A stretch of 64,000 nucleotides of DNA from contig NC_012034.1 in the NCBI RefSeq assembly GCF_000022325.1, forward strand, positions 2,834,001 through 2,898,000. Reading direction: 5' to 3'. A model generated the notes under the pieces. The model was not told the origin of the DNA and ran no database searches. It was given only the letters and a program-made list of their open reading frames with translations. Position numbers and translations under genes: made by a program. Every line of letters starts with the position of its first letter. Position 1 is the first letter of the stretch. Origin of the DNA: Caldicellulosiruptor bescii DSM 6725. Lineage in GTDB: Bacteria; Bacillota; Thermoanaerobacteria; Caldicellulosiruptorales; Caldicellulosiruptoraceae. This document shows, piece after piece, positions 35,336 to 43,973 of this stretch.

Positions 35336-37690
35336 ATGATAAAGGTTAAATTTAGTAGAAAAATGATTATAGCATTGATAATTGTAGTGGCATTTATTTT
35401 AGTAACAATATTTGGTGCTGTGTTTTATGATAGAATTCCAAAAAGGGATATTAAGCAAAATATAAATATGGGTACTACAGATAACAATTTAAAATCTGAG
35501 AAATCCACTATTACAACAGATAAATTGTTCAACTGGATGAACATATTTAAAGCATATGCAGATAATACAAACAGTGACAGCGATGGCAATATAGATAATG
35601 AGATAGTTAATGACGCACCATATTTAGTTCCAGTATGGCAGCCAGGGGAGATTAACCCAGTAATATACCAGAAGAATGGAAAATTGTATAGGTTAAATGA
35701 TGTTTCTCCAGAAACTTTAGCTAAGTATTGCAGGATATTGTATGAGTTAGAGGTAAAAGATGTAAAAGAAAAGTATGTTGTTGAGGGTAATGACAGAGTA
35801 GGATGGGGATTGCTTTATAAAAGAATAGGACAGCCATTTTATAAAGCAAGTTGGGATTCAGGCGAAGATTATTATCCTCAAGTGTCTTTTATGGAGAGAA
35901 TGGTAGCATCGTGGTATAATTATTATTATAATTGGTTTTCAGCAATTACACCTATTAAGCTTAATCGTAACACGTTAAATACAACTTATATGTATGACAA
36001 TCAATATATAAGCAAAAATAGAAGAGAATTTTATATGAATTGCGATTTGGTTTTGGAGTTAGAGCCAGATTTAAATGGAGCAAAAGATAGATTCCCTGAT
36101 TATTTACAGCTATCGGAAATAGGATCACATAGTGGAAGCAATGTTAAGGCTGAATTAATAAATTGGGAGTATTTTGACATGATAAGAGCATACACTTATC
36201 TTTCTGTAAGATTTCTTAAGGATTTTGATACAAAAGTTTATAATAAATTGGCTTCTATAATTAAAAAATATAAAATGTCGCTGGGTAAAGATGCATTTGT
36301 GTCTGTAAAAATGTCAAGTAAGCCTCTCAAGTATGGAAAATATTATTCTGGACAGCGATTCACAATAAGTTTAAAGTTTATGTATATTAAACCTACGCTT
36401 GATATAAAACCAGTTAAAACAAAAGTACCAAAAATAGGTAAAAATCAGTTAGCATATGTAATCCAGCTTGACCCATATACAATTTCATTTGAAAAAGTAT
36501 ACAATATAACAGAACTATATTCTGAGCAAGATTTGAGACCATTACTAACTGAGTTAGGTAAAATTTATAAAGCAATAGGAAGCGGCAAGATAAGCGCAAA
36601 AGGGTATTTTGAATTTTTAAAGAAAGCAAAGCTAACAAGTGGGAAGTCTAATGAATATTTTAAAAATGCATCCAAGTTAGGAGACACCTATTTAAATTTA
36701 GGCAAATCAAAGCAGCCATTATATGTAGTTACAACATCAACTTCGACATTCAGGGCAGCTTGTTTAAACTATAAGAGAAAGTATATTGTAGATATATTCT
36801 ACGATATTTTAAGCAAGATGGACTATTTAGATGATTTTAAGTCTGCATGGAATTTAGGAGCTAAATATGCTAGTGCAGTTTATAATACACCAGACCAAAA
36901 AACATTGGATCCAGTAAATTTATTTGATTTTGAAACATCACAGGATCTTTATCCAGTATTTGTAGCAGGAAAAGTGCCTATAGGGAAGGTAGGATTTACA
37001 GGATACAATCTTGAGGATCGAGTAGGTAAGCCTATAGGAAAAGATTGTTTCTATGCACCAGAATACTATACATTAATAGAAGCAATGAATAAAAAGATTG
37101 CTAACAAGTCAATATTAAGCAAATATTATAATATAGAATATTTTGCAATACCGATTTCTGTTGAAGCAAATTCCACAAAAGATTATAAGAATTTAGTACC
37201 AGCAGCAATGCCACATTTATACAATGTAATGGTTATTTCTAGCAGATATCCAGAGCTTGATAATAATGGTAAGCCGTTTAAGTATAGATCACAAAAAAAT
37301 GGTGTTATAGGTGAGACATTGCCAATAATTTTTAGATTTTTCCCAGAGTTTGTAAACAAAGACAAAACAACATACCCATATTTTGCAGTAGAGTCTATAA
37401 TATTCGAAGGAGTAAAATTTAATAATAAACCAACAATACCACTATCAGATGGTAAGATAGCAAAAGATTGGGCAGAGATACCATTGAGATGGTGGTGGTC
37501 TAATCTGGCAGTTAAGTCAGATATAGAGCAAGGTAAGGATTTAGAAACTATTGGTATACACTTTGGTCCATCTTATAATTATACAAAAAATGATATAGAA
37601 ATAGCAAAGAAGTATGCAATCACACAAGATGTAATTTTAAAGAAAGCCAAATATTTCGGTTCAATTTTAGGCAGTGCATTTGAGAAATAA
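35336..37690 (+). CDS. Large exported or membrane-anchored protein, 784 residues
   Basis: An AGGAGG site 9 nt before the ATG marks the start. A single N-terminal hydrophobic segment at about 9-29 (MIIALIIVVAFILVTIFGAV) follows basic residues, so the bulk (about 755 residues) is outside the cytoplasm, anchored or secreted. The rest is Tyr-, Lys- and Asn-rich, with proline-containing beta-like segments and only about three Cys. There is no recognised domain. It precedes a second exported protein (37788-38573), and the two probably work together. I do not recognise the family; surface, conjugation or phage-related roles are all possible. Confidence 0.75.
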   Translation: MIKVKFSRKMIIALIIVVAFILVTIFGAVFYDRIPKRDIKQNINMGTTDNNLKSEKSTITTDKLFNWMNIFKAYADNTNSDSDGNIDNEIVNDAPYLVPVWQPGEINPVIYQKNGKLYRLNDVSPETLAKYCRILYELEVKDVKEKYVVEGNDRVGWGLLYKRIGQPFYKASWDSGEDYYPQVSFMERMVASWYNYYYNWFSAITPIKLNRNTLNTTYMYDNQYISKNRREFYMNCDLVLELEPDLNGAKDRFPDYLQLSEIGSHSGSNVKAELINWEYFDMIRAYTYLSVRFLKDFDTKVYNKLASIIKKYKMSLGKDAFVSVKMSSKPLKYGKYYSGQRFTISLKFMYIKPTLDIKPVKTKVPKIGKNQLAYVIQLDPYTISFEKVYNITELYSEQDLRPLLTELGKIYKAIGSGKISAKGYFEFLKKAKLTSGKSNEYFKNASKLGDTYLNLGKSKQPLYVVTTSTSTFRAACLNYKRKYIVDIFYDILSKMDYLDDFKSAWNLGAKYASAVYNTPDQKTLDPVNLFDFETSQDLYPVFVAGKVPIGKVGFTGYNLEDRVGKPIGKDCFYAPEYYTLIEAMNKKIANKSILSKYYNIEYFAIPISVEANSTKDYKNLVPAAMPHLYNVMVISSRYPELDNNGKPFKYRSQKNGVIGETLPIIFRFFPEFVNKDKTTYPYFAVESIIFEGVKFNNKPTIPLSDGKIAKDWAEIPLRWWWSNLAVKSDIEQGKDLETIGIHFGPSYNYTKNDIEIAKKYAITQDVILKKAKYFGSILGSAFEK

Positions 37691-37694
37691 TATA

Positions 37695-37730
37695 ACACAC
37701 AGGGTTACTAATATTAGTAACCCTGTGTGT
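37695..37730. terminator. Perfect 15-bp stem-loop
   Basis: ACACACAGGGTTACT and AGTAACCCTGTGTGT flank a 6-nt AATATT loop, beginning 5 nt after the stop of the 784-residue protein. It has no T-tract, so it may be a transcript-end stabiliser or attenuator before the next gene of the insert. Confidence 0.65.
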
Positions 37731-37787
37731 CCATGTTTATATACTTAGCATAAGCAACTAATATTAAATTTGGAGGTGTATAGTTGG

Positions 37788-38573
37788 ATGAGTCAAATTT
37801 TAGGGATTAATTTTAGGGAAAAGATAAAAGTTATTGTGAGATTTGTTGTGTTAGTGATTATGATGATTACTATTTTTAGTTTATTTAAACCTTATGCAGT
37901 TAAAGCAGAGGAAAATAACAACAGAGTATCATTTATATACGAGCCATTGATCAATATAGAAGATAAGCTTTATAAGATAAAACATGGTTTGTATAGTTTA
38001 AATATAATGGGATTGGTTGATTTGTTAGAAAGAAAAGGTTATACAAGTGATTTGATACAACCAGTAATATCGAATGAGTCTAATAGTAATAATTTTATAT
38101 ATTTAATAGCAGAGAAATTTTTTACTAAAGGTATTCCTTTTTTAAATATTTTACAACCAAGTGGCAATTTTTTCATTCAATCTAAATTAAACGAAACAAA
38201 GGTATATAGTGGTTTAGATTTAACCAGAGAGCAAATAAACACAGGTTTAAAAGATGTTGCTGTTAAATTAAAAGATGCTACAGCGATAAAATTTCCATTT
38301 TTAGAATTGGCAAAAAACGATGTAAAACTTCCAGATGGAATAGTACCAGACGCAACAGTAAGTATAGAGAGAATTTTAAAAGAAATAATAGAAGGTAGAG
38401 GTAATATAGAGAATAATTTTGTATACAAATTAAACTTAAATTCTTATGTATTTGACTGGCCATGGTTTAAAGTAATAGACAGCGATGGCAGATTAGTAAA
38501 TGCAACAACAGCAAGAGATCATGAAAAGATGTTATATTATGCACAAGAAGCGTTTAATCCAAATTCTAGATAA
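37788..38573 (+). CDS. Exported hypothetical protein, 261 residues
   Basis: GGAGGTG lies 9 nt before the ATG at 37788. A signal-like segment follows (VIVRFVVLVIMMITIFSLF then KPYAVKAEEN), with an AxA-like cleavage site near residue 44. The mature part is helical and polar, with LNIMGLVDLLERKGYTSDLI and a C-terminal FDWPWFKVIDSDGRLVNATT motif. It has the same AT-rich codon style as the preceding gene and is followed after 3 nt by a truncated gene. The family is not recognised. Confidence 0.7.
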   Translation: MSQILGINFREKIKVIVRFVVLVIMMITIFSLFKPYAVKAEENNNRVSFIYEPLINIEDKLYKIKHGLYSLNIMGLVDLLERKGYTSDLIQPVISNESNSNNFIYLIAEKFFTKGIPFLNILQPSGNFFIQSKLNETKVYSGLDLTREQINTGLKDVAVKLKDATAIKFPFLELAKNDVKLPDGIVPDATVSIERILKEIIEGRGNIENNFVYKLNLNSYVFDWPWFKVIDSDGRLVNATTARDHEKMLYYAQEAFNPNSR

Positions 38574-38576
38574 AGA

Positions 38577-38669
38577 ATGTTCATGATTTATAGATTTGAT
38601 AAGAATGGAAATTTAAATTTACTTGATAGTTATGATAAGGTTGCTTCAAATGTTTTATTTAGTTTGTAG
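38577..38669 (+). pseudogene. N-terminal gene fragment ending in a CRISPR repeat
   Basis: An ATG at 38577, 3 nt after the previous stop, opens a frame of 30 codons (MFMIYRFDKNGNLNLLDSYD, then KVASNVLFSL). It runs into the first repeat of array 4 and stops at the TAG inside it (GTTTGTAG). The gene was evidently cut where the repeat begins. Confidence 0.55.
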
Positions 38670-39020
38670 CCTCCCCTTTGGGGATTGAAACATTTCTTTA
38701 CCGTCTTCAGAAGTGTAAACTACCTCAATTTGTAGCCTCCCCTTTGGGGATTGAAACATTTCTTTACCGTCTTCAGAAGTGTAAACTACCTCAATTTGTA
38801 GCCTCCCCTTTGGGGATTGAAACTTTGCAACCTCTCTTGTCAAAAATACCTGACCGAGATTTGTAGCCTCCCCTTTGGGGATTGAAACTCCCTCTGAACA
38901 AAAACATCAATATAAAAACCATCGATTTGTAGCCTCCCCTTTGGGGATTGAAACAGCAGTTGCTAAAAATAGCAAATAAGCGCAATGAAAATTTGTAGCC
39001 TCCCCTTTGGGGATTGAGAA
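38662..39020 (+). CRISPR. CRISPR array 4: 6 repeats, 5 spacers
   Basis: Repeats start at 38662, 38728, 38794, 38859, 38925 and 38991. The first begins GTTTG, the next five begin ATTTG, and the last ends GATTGAGAAG, a degenerate terminal repeat. The first two spacers are identical. There is no leader: the sequence to the left is protein-coding. Sharing the ATTTG repeat form with array 3 but not array 2 supports its being the distal end of array 3. Confidence 0.97.
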
Positions 39021-39291
39021 GGTTGGGGTCTGAGTGAAAATTTTTTGACCTTTGAAATTCCTTTAACGGAGCATTATGCTGCTTTTGAATTTTTACTCAA
39101 AGGCTAAAATAATTCTTTTAAAAGATTTTGCCAAGTGCAGTTTGGCAGACAAAAAAGACAACAAAAATATTTTTTTGGTTTTATTTTATTTCGTGAGATG
39201 ATATAATCTTTTTAGAAACTATGTTGTATATTTTTTTATTTTCATGAAATCGCTTTCCTATCTAAAATATTAAAAGTTAAGGTGATTGAGT

Positions 39292-41178
39292 ATGTCGTTA
39301 AGAATGCCTTATTTAATTAGCGACGGTATGGTGCTTCAAAGAAACAAACAAATAAATATCTGGGGCTGGGCTGAACCATGCAAGATGGTAACAGTAAATT
39401 TCCTGGGAAAGTCATACACGGCAGTAGCTGACCACTTGGGAAAATGGAAAGTTACTTTGCCACCCATGGATGCCGGCGGTCCATACTTTATGGAAATCAA
39501 ATGCCAACATCATGCTGTTACAATCAAAGACATTCTCATTGGAGATGTGTGGGTATGCTCTGGACAGTCTAATATGGTTTTGCCGATGGAGAGAGTCATC
39601 GATTTATATCCTGAAGAGCTTGATGACTGCAATATTCCGCTTATCAGACAGTTTACAGTCCCCGAAAAATACAATTTTAAAGGTCCTCAGGAAGAGTTAG
39701 AAGGTGGTACTTGGGATGTTCTCAGCAAAGAAACACTTCTTAAGTTTTCTGCCGTAGGATACTTTTTTGCAAAAGCGCTCTATAAAAAATACAATATACC
39801 AATTGGATTGATTAAATCATGTGTTGGTGGAACACCAATTGAGGCGTGGATGAGCAGTGATATAGTATACAAATTTCTTGAGAATCCCGATGAACTTGAA
39901 AAACTCAAAGATGACAGTTATATAGAAGCTGTATCCAAAGAAGAGGAAGCTAAAATAAAAGCTTGGTTTGATTATTTAAATGCAAACGATACTGGTCTTA
40001 ATAGCAATCCTCCATTTTTTGATGAAAATTGTTCTACATCGGACTGGAAAGCTATAACCATACCAGCTACATGGAAAGAGATGGGGCTTGATTCAACAAT
40101 AGGTGTTGTATGGTTCAAAAAAGAAATAAACATACCTTCTTGCATGGTTGGAAACCCAGCAAGGTTATATCTTGGGACAATTGTTGACAGCGACTTTACA
40201 TATGTCAACGGAAAACTTGTTGGTTCAACTTCATATCGATATCCGCCAAGAAAGTATAATATACCTGCTGGTCTTCTAAAAGAAGGAAAAAATACAATTG
40301 TTGTAAGAGTTATAAGCAATGATGGAAATGGTGAGTTTGTAAAAGGAAAGGAATACAAGTTGTTTACAGAAGATTGCAAGATAGACCTCAAAGGTCAGTG
40401 GCTGTGCAAGGTGGGTGTTAGAAGCCCAGAACCTTTGCCGCAACAAACTTTTTGGCAGTACAAACCTACAGGTCTTTTTAATGGAATGATTGCACCACTA
40501 TTAAATTACAGTATAAAAGGTATAATATGGTATCAAGGTGAATCCAATACAGACAGGCCTGAGGATTACTGTAATAAACTGTGTAATCTTGTTGATGATT
40601 GGAGAAAAAAATGGGGTGATAGCAGTCTACCTTTTCTATACGTACAGCTTGCGAACTTTATGGAACCAAAACCGCAGCCTTGTGAGAGCAACTGGGCAAG
40701 GTTGAGGGAAGAACAAAGAAGAGCACTTTTGCATCTTGACAATGTGGGAATGGCAGTTGCAATTGACCTTGGTGAGTGGAACGACCTTCATCCATCGAAC
40801 AAAAAAGATGTGGGTGAAAGACTTGCTTTACTTGCACAAAAAGTTGCATACGGTGAAAAGGACTTGGTTGCATCCGGGCCTTTATACAAGTCTATGAAAA
40901 TTGAAGGAAATAAAATTATTTTGGAATTTTCAGAAGTCGGAAGCGGACTTATTGCAAAAGGTGATAGTATACTTAAACATTTTGCAATTGCTGAAAAAGA
41001 TAAAAGATTTATTTGGGCAAATGCTATTATTGAAGGTAACAAAGTTATTGTTTGGAACGACAGTATTAAAAACCCTGTTTACGTGCGATACGCTTGGGCT
41101 GACAATCCAGAAGGCGCAAATCTTTATAACAAAGAAGGATTGCCTGCATCACCTTTTACAACCGAAGATGAGATTTAA
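39292..41178 (+). CDS. Sialate O-acetylesterase-like carbohydrate esterase
   Basis: A 628-residue SGNH-fold esterase. The nucleophile block is VWVCSGQSNMVLPMER near residue 85, the oxyanion or glycan loop is GGTPIEAWMS near 178, block III is IIWYQGESNTDRPEDY near 408, and the catalytic His is in WNDLHPSNKKDVGERL near 500. A beta-sandwich insertion lies between them. There is no signal peptide, so it acts in the cytoplasm. With a CE4-type deacetylase and a GH10 enzyme next to it, the likely substrates are acetylated xylo-oligosaccharides rather than sialic acid. AAGGTG lies 7 nt before the ATG at 39292. Confidence 0.88.
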   Translation: MSLRMPYLISDGMVLQRNKQINIWGWAEPCKMVTVNFLGKSYTAVADHLGKWKVTLPPMDAGGPYFMEIKCQHHAVTIKDILIGDVWVCSGQSNMVLPMERVIDLYPEELDDCNIPLIRQFTVPEKYNFKGPQEELEGGTWDVLSKETLLKFSAVGYFFAKALYKKYNIPIGLIKSCVGGTPIEAWMSSDIVYKFLENPDELEKLKDDSYIEAVSKEEEAKIKAWFDYLNANDTGLNSNPPFFDENCSTSDWKAITIPATWKEMGLDSTIGVVWFKKEINIPSCMVGNPARLYLGTIVDSDFTYVNGKLVGSTSYRYPPRKYNIPAGLLKEGKNTIVVRVISNDGNGEFVKGKEYKLFTEDCKIDLKGQWLCKVGVRSPEPLPQQTFWQYKPTGLFNGMIAPLLNYSIKGIIWYQGESNTDRPEDYCNKLCNLVDDWRKKWGDSSLPFLYVQLANFMEPKPQPCESNWARLREEQRRALLHLDNVGMAVAIDLGEWNDLHPSNKKDVGERLALLAQKVAYGEKDLVASGPLYKSMKIEGNKIILEFSEVGSGLIAKGDSILKHFAIAEKDKRFIWANAIIEGNKVIVWNDSIKNPVYVRYAWADNPEGANLYNKEGLPASPFTTEDEI

Positions 41179-41205
41179 AATTTTTTTTAAATGGGGTGAT
41201 TATAG

Positions 41206-42003
41206 ATGAAAGTAAGCTATCTGTTTCCTAATGGCAGGTCCAAGGCTCTTACAGTAAGCTATGATGACGGACAGGTATATGACAGAAAACTTGTCAGCAT
41301 ATTTAACGAATACGGGATTAAAGGAACCTTCTTTTTAAACTCTGAAACTCTTGGCAAAGACATCTTTATCCAACCTGATGAAGTTGTAACTCTTTATAAA
41401 GGGCATGAAGTTGGCATACATGCAAAAACCCATCCTTTTTTAGATTCTATACCCCTTGAAGGTATAATCGAAGAAATTATTGAGGACAGGAAATTTTTAG
41501 AAGGTATGGTTGGATATCCTGTCAAAGGAATGTCATATCCATATGGAGTTTATAATGAAGATGTGATAAAAATTTTACCATCACTTGGCATTGAGTATTC
41601 AAGGACAGTAAATTCAACTTATAACTTCAACATGCCAGAAAATTTTATTGTTTGGAATCCCACATGCCACCACAAACAAAATCTGCTGGAAATTACAAAA
41701 AGATTTTTGGAAATAGAAAACAAAAATCAGCTTCAGCTTTTGTATGTGTGGGGACACAGTTTTGAATTTGAACGAGAAAACAACTGGGATTTGATTGAAG
41801 AGTTCTGCAAGATGATTTCAAAAGCAAGTTCTGTCTGGTTTGCGACAAATATTGAAATTGTAAGATACGTCAAGGCATTGAAAATGCTTGAGTTTTCTGT
41901 AGAAAGAGATGTTGTTTATAATCCTTCGGCTATTTCAGTATGGCTTTTGGTAAATGGCAATGTTGTTGAGGTAAGCGGTGGTCAGATTGTAACTCTTAAA
42001 TAA
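41206..42003 (+). CDS. Polysaccharide deacetylase (NodB/CE4-type)
   Basis: A 265-residue NodB-homology deacetylase. Motif 1 is TVSYDDGQVYD (the metal-binding Asp and its partner), motif 2 is EVGIHAKTHPFL (H-x3-H metal ligands), motif 3 is MSYPYGVYNED. A C-terminal His in VWGHSFEFE probably completes the site. There is no signal peptide. It lies 27 nt after the esterase, with GGGGTG before the ATG, and is directly followed by the GH10 gene. It probably removes acetyl groups from imported plant oligosaccharides. Confidence 0.88.
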   Translation: MKVSYLFPNGRSKALTVSYDDGQVYDRKLVSIFNEYGIKGTFFLNSETLGKDIFIQPDEVVTLYKGHEVGIHAKTHPFLDSIPLEGIIEEIIEDRKFLEGMVGYPVKGMSYPYGVYNEDVIKILPSLGIEYSRTVNSTYNFNMPENFIVWNPTCHHKQNLLEITKRFLEIENKNQLQLLYVWGHSFEFERENNWDLIEEFCKMISKASSVWFATNIEIVRYVKALKMLEFSVERDVVYNPSAISVWLLVNGNVVEVSGGQIVTLK

Positions 42004-42036
42004 TTGAGAAAAAACATTTTTTGGGAGGTTTTTAAG

Positions 42037-43263
42037 GTGGATAGATACAATCATCGAAAAAGCCAGATGTTATTGAAAATTACCACAGCTGATGGTAAAC
42101 CCTTGAAAAATGCTGAAATTACAGTTCGTCAAATCAAACACAAGTTTTTATTTGGATGTGCAGAATTTTCAGTTGTTCCTTTTGTAAACGGTGAGTTTTC
42201 AGGTGACTTTAAAGAAAAAGCTGAAATGGCTTTTGAAAAATTTGTTGACCTTTTCAACTTTGCCACTCTTCCTTTTTACTGGGGCAGGTTCGAACCTGTC
42301 AGAGGAAAACCAGATACTCAGCGACTCAAAAACGCTGCCAAGTTCCTTAAAAATGCTGGATTTGTTCTCAAAGGTCATCCACTTTGCTGGCACACAGTTA
42401 CTGCTGACTGGCTTTTGGAACTTACTAACAACCAGATTTTAGAAGCACAGCTTATGCGTATAAAACGCGAAGTAAGCGATTTTGCCGGTCTTATCGATAT
42501 GTGGGATGTAATAAATGAGGTTGTCATAATGCCAAACTTTAATAAATACGATAATGGAATTACAAGAATTTGCAAACAATTTGGCAGGATGGGTCTTGTT
42601 AAAATGGTGTTTGACGCGGCAAGAGAAGCTAACCCAAAAGCTATTTTGCTAATCAACGACTATATTGTATCAGATGCATATGAAATACTGATTGAGGCGT
42701 TGCTTGACAAAGGTGTGAAGATTGATGCAATAGGAATACAGTCGCACATGCACCAGGGTTTCTGGGGAGTTGAGAAGACTCAAGAGGTGCTTGAAAGGTT
42801 TTCACGTTTTGGTTTGCCACTTCACTTTACAGAAGTCACATTAATTTCAGGAAAGCTTATGCCTCCATATATAAAAGACCTCAACGACTATAAACCTGAA
42901 AGTTGGCCATCAACCGTAGAGTGTGAAGAAAGGCAGGCAATGGAAGCAACGCTGTTTTATAAAATGCTCTTTGCGCATCCGCTTGTTGAAGCAATTACCT
43001 GGTGGAATTTCATTGATACTTTTGCTTGGCTTGGCGCACCAGCAGGATTTATTACAAAAGACGGAAGGGTAAAACCAATTTATAATGCTCTTTATAATCT
43101 TATTAAAAAAGAATGGTGGACAGGCACACAAAACCTTGTCACAGACCAGGATGGTTTTGTGAAGGTATCAGGTTTTATGGGCGAATATGAAGTATCTTTT
43201 AAAGATAAAAAATCAAAATTTACACTTGACAGGACACATGAAGTTGCTCAGATAATTTTATAA
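42037..43263 (+). CDS. GH10 endo-beta-1,4-xylanase, apparently intracellular
   Basis: A 408-residue glycoside hydrolase family 10 protein. The acid/base Glu is in DMWDVINEVV near residue 163, the nucleophile Glu in LHFTEVTLIS near 268, and conserved HPLCWH and WWNFIDTFAWLGAPAGF segments are present. It lacks a signal peptide and any carbohydrate-binding module, unlike secreted xylanases, so it probably cuts short xylo-oligosaccharides inside the cell. GGGAGG lies 8 nt before the GTG at 42037; a TTG at 42004 is possible but has no site. It is the last gene of the three-gene xylan operon. Confidence 0.93.
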   Translation: MDRYNHRKSQMLLKITTADGKPLKNAEITVRQIKHKFLFGCAEFSVVPFVNGEFSGDFKEKAEMAFEKFVDLFNFATLPFYWGRFEPVRGKPDTQRLKNAAKFLKNAGFVLKGHPLCWHTVTADWLLELTNNQILEAQLMRIKREVSDFAGLIDMWDVINEVVIMPNFNKYDNGITRICKQFGRMGLVKMVFDAAREANPKAILLINDYIVSDAYEILIEALLDKGVKIDAIGIQSHMHQGFWGVEKTQEVLERFSRFGLPLHFTEVTLISGKLMPPYIKDLNDYKPESWPSTVECEERQAMEATLFYKMLFAHPLVEAITWWNFIDTFAWLGAPAGFITKDGRVKPIYNALYNLIKKEWWTGTQNLVTDQDGFVKVSGFMGEYEVSFKDKKSKFTLDRTHEVAQIIL

Positions 43264-43284
43264 TCGAAAATTATTCTTGATATG

Positions 43285-43326
43285 AGGGGCTTAAGTAAAA
43301 TTCTTTTGCTATGGCCCCTTTTTTAT
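43285..43326 (+). terminator. Terminator of the xylan operon
   Basis: AGGGGC and GCCCCT arms around a 23-nt loop, followed by TTTTTTAT, 22 nt after the GH10 stop codon. Confidence 0.75.
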
Positions 43327-43340
43327 TTGAACAATTATTC

Positions 43341-43369
43341 TTGACAAGCTGATTTTTTGCTGTTATATT
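43341..43369 (+). promoter_or_regulatory. Sigma-A-type promoter of bioY
   Basis: TTGACA at 43341-43346 and TATATT at 43364-43369 with 17-nt spacing, directly ahead of a palindromic operator. Confidence 0.85.
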
Positions 43370-43372
43370 TTT

Positions 43373-43401
43373 AGTAAACCATTTTAAATTATTGGTTTAC
43401 A
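43373..43401 (+). promoter_or_regulatory. Probable BirA operator
   Basis: The inverted repeat GTAAACCA (43374-43381) / TGGTTTAC (43393-43400) with an 11-nt spacer begins 4 nt after the -10 element. It matches the form of Firmicute biotin operators (TTGTTAACC ... GGTTAACAA), so the biotin protein ligase/repressor BirA would block bioY transcription when biotin is plentiful. Confidence 0.75.
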
Positions 43402-43418
43402 TTAAGGAGGTAAAGAAC

Positions 43419-43973
43419 ATGGAAAATGCAAAGACCACATATACAACAAAAATGCTTGTTCTGTCTGCGCTTTTTACGGCAATAGTTGCTGTGTGTGCAC
43501 AAATTTCAATTCCGATTGGGCCTGTGCCATTTACACTGCAGGTTTTAGCAATTTTTTTAGCAAGCTTGATTCTGCCGCCAAAGTATGCGTTTTTGAGTCT
43601 TCTTGTGTATGACCTTTTAGGGGCTGTCGGCGTGCCTGTGTTTGCTGGTTTTTCCGGTGGACTTTCTAAATTTGTAGGACCCACTGGTGGGTATTTGATA
43701 GCATTCCCAATTGCAGCTTTTGTTACAAGCTACATAAATACCAAAAAGCCATTAAAAAATGAAATAGCGAACTCTATCTTGGCGCTCATCTTAGGGCTTG
43801 CAATTATCTATATCATTGGATTTTTGTATCTGTCGTGGGCTGCACACATGACACTTAAAAAAGCTTTTGCAGCAGGTGTTCTGCCATTTATAATCCCCGA
43901 CATCATAAAGCTTGCAATTGCATATTTGATTGCCCGCGCAATAAAAAGTCGCAAAGCGCTGAATATCGCATAG
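43419..43973 (+). CDS. bioY: BioY, biotin transporter substrate-binding component
   Basis: A 184-residue S component of an ECF-type biotin importer with about six membrane spans. BioY signatures visible are QISIPIGPVPFTLQ near residue 28, VYDLLGAVGVPVFAGFSGG, and FVGPTGGYLIAFPIAAF. The ATG at 43419 follows AAGGAGG. No EcfA/EcfT genes are adjacent, so it probably shares the cell's general energising module. The last 71 nt overlap the end of recD2 on the opposite strand. Confidence 0.95.
   Translation: MENAKTTYTTKMLVLSALFTAIVAVCAQISIPIGPVPFTLQVLAIFLASLILPPKYAFLSLLVYDLLGAVGVPVFAGFSGGLSKFVGPTGGYLIAFPIAAFVTSYINTKKPLKNEIANSILALILGLAIIYIIGFLYLSWAAHMTLKKAFAAGVLPFIIPDIIKLAIAYLIARAIKSRKALNIA

Larger units (their letters stand above)
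34586..38661. mobile_element. 4.1-kb gene-bearing insert that splits a CRISPR array
   Basis: Between the last repeat of array 3 and the first repeat of array 4 lie 4076 nt with three complete genes and one gene cut by the right-hand repeat. The two flanking repeats are the only ones in arrays 3 and 4 that begin GTTTG; the other repeats begin ATTTG. Codon use is more AT-rich than in the neighbouring metabolic genes. No transposase, integrase or terminal inverted repeat was seen. How it arrived is inference. Confidence 0.7.
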
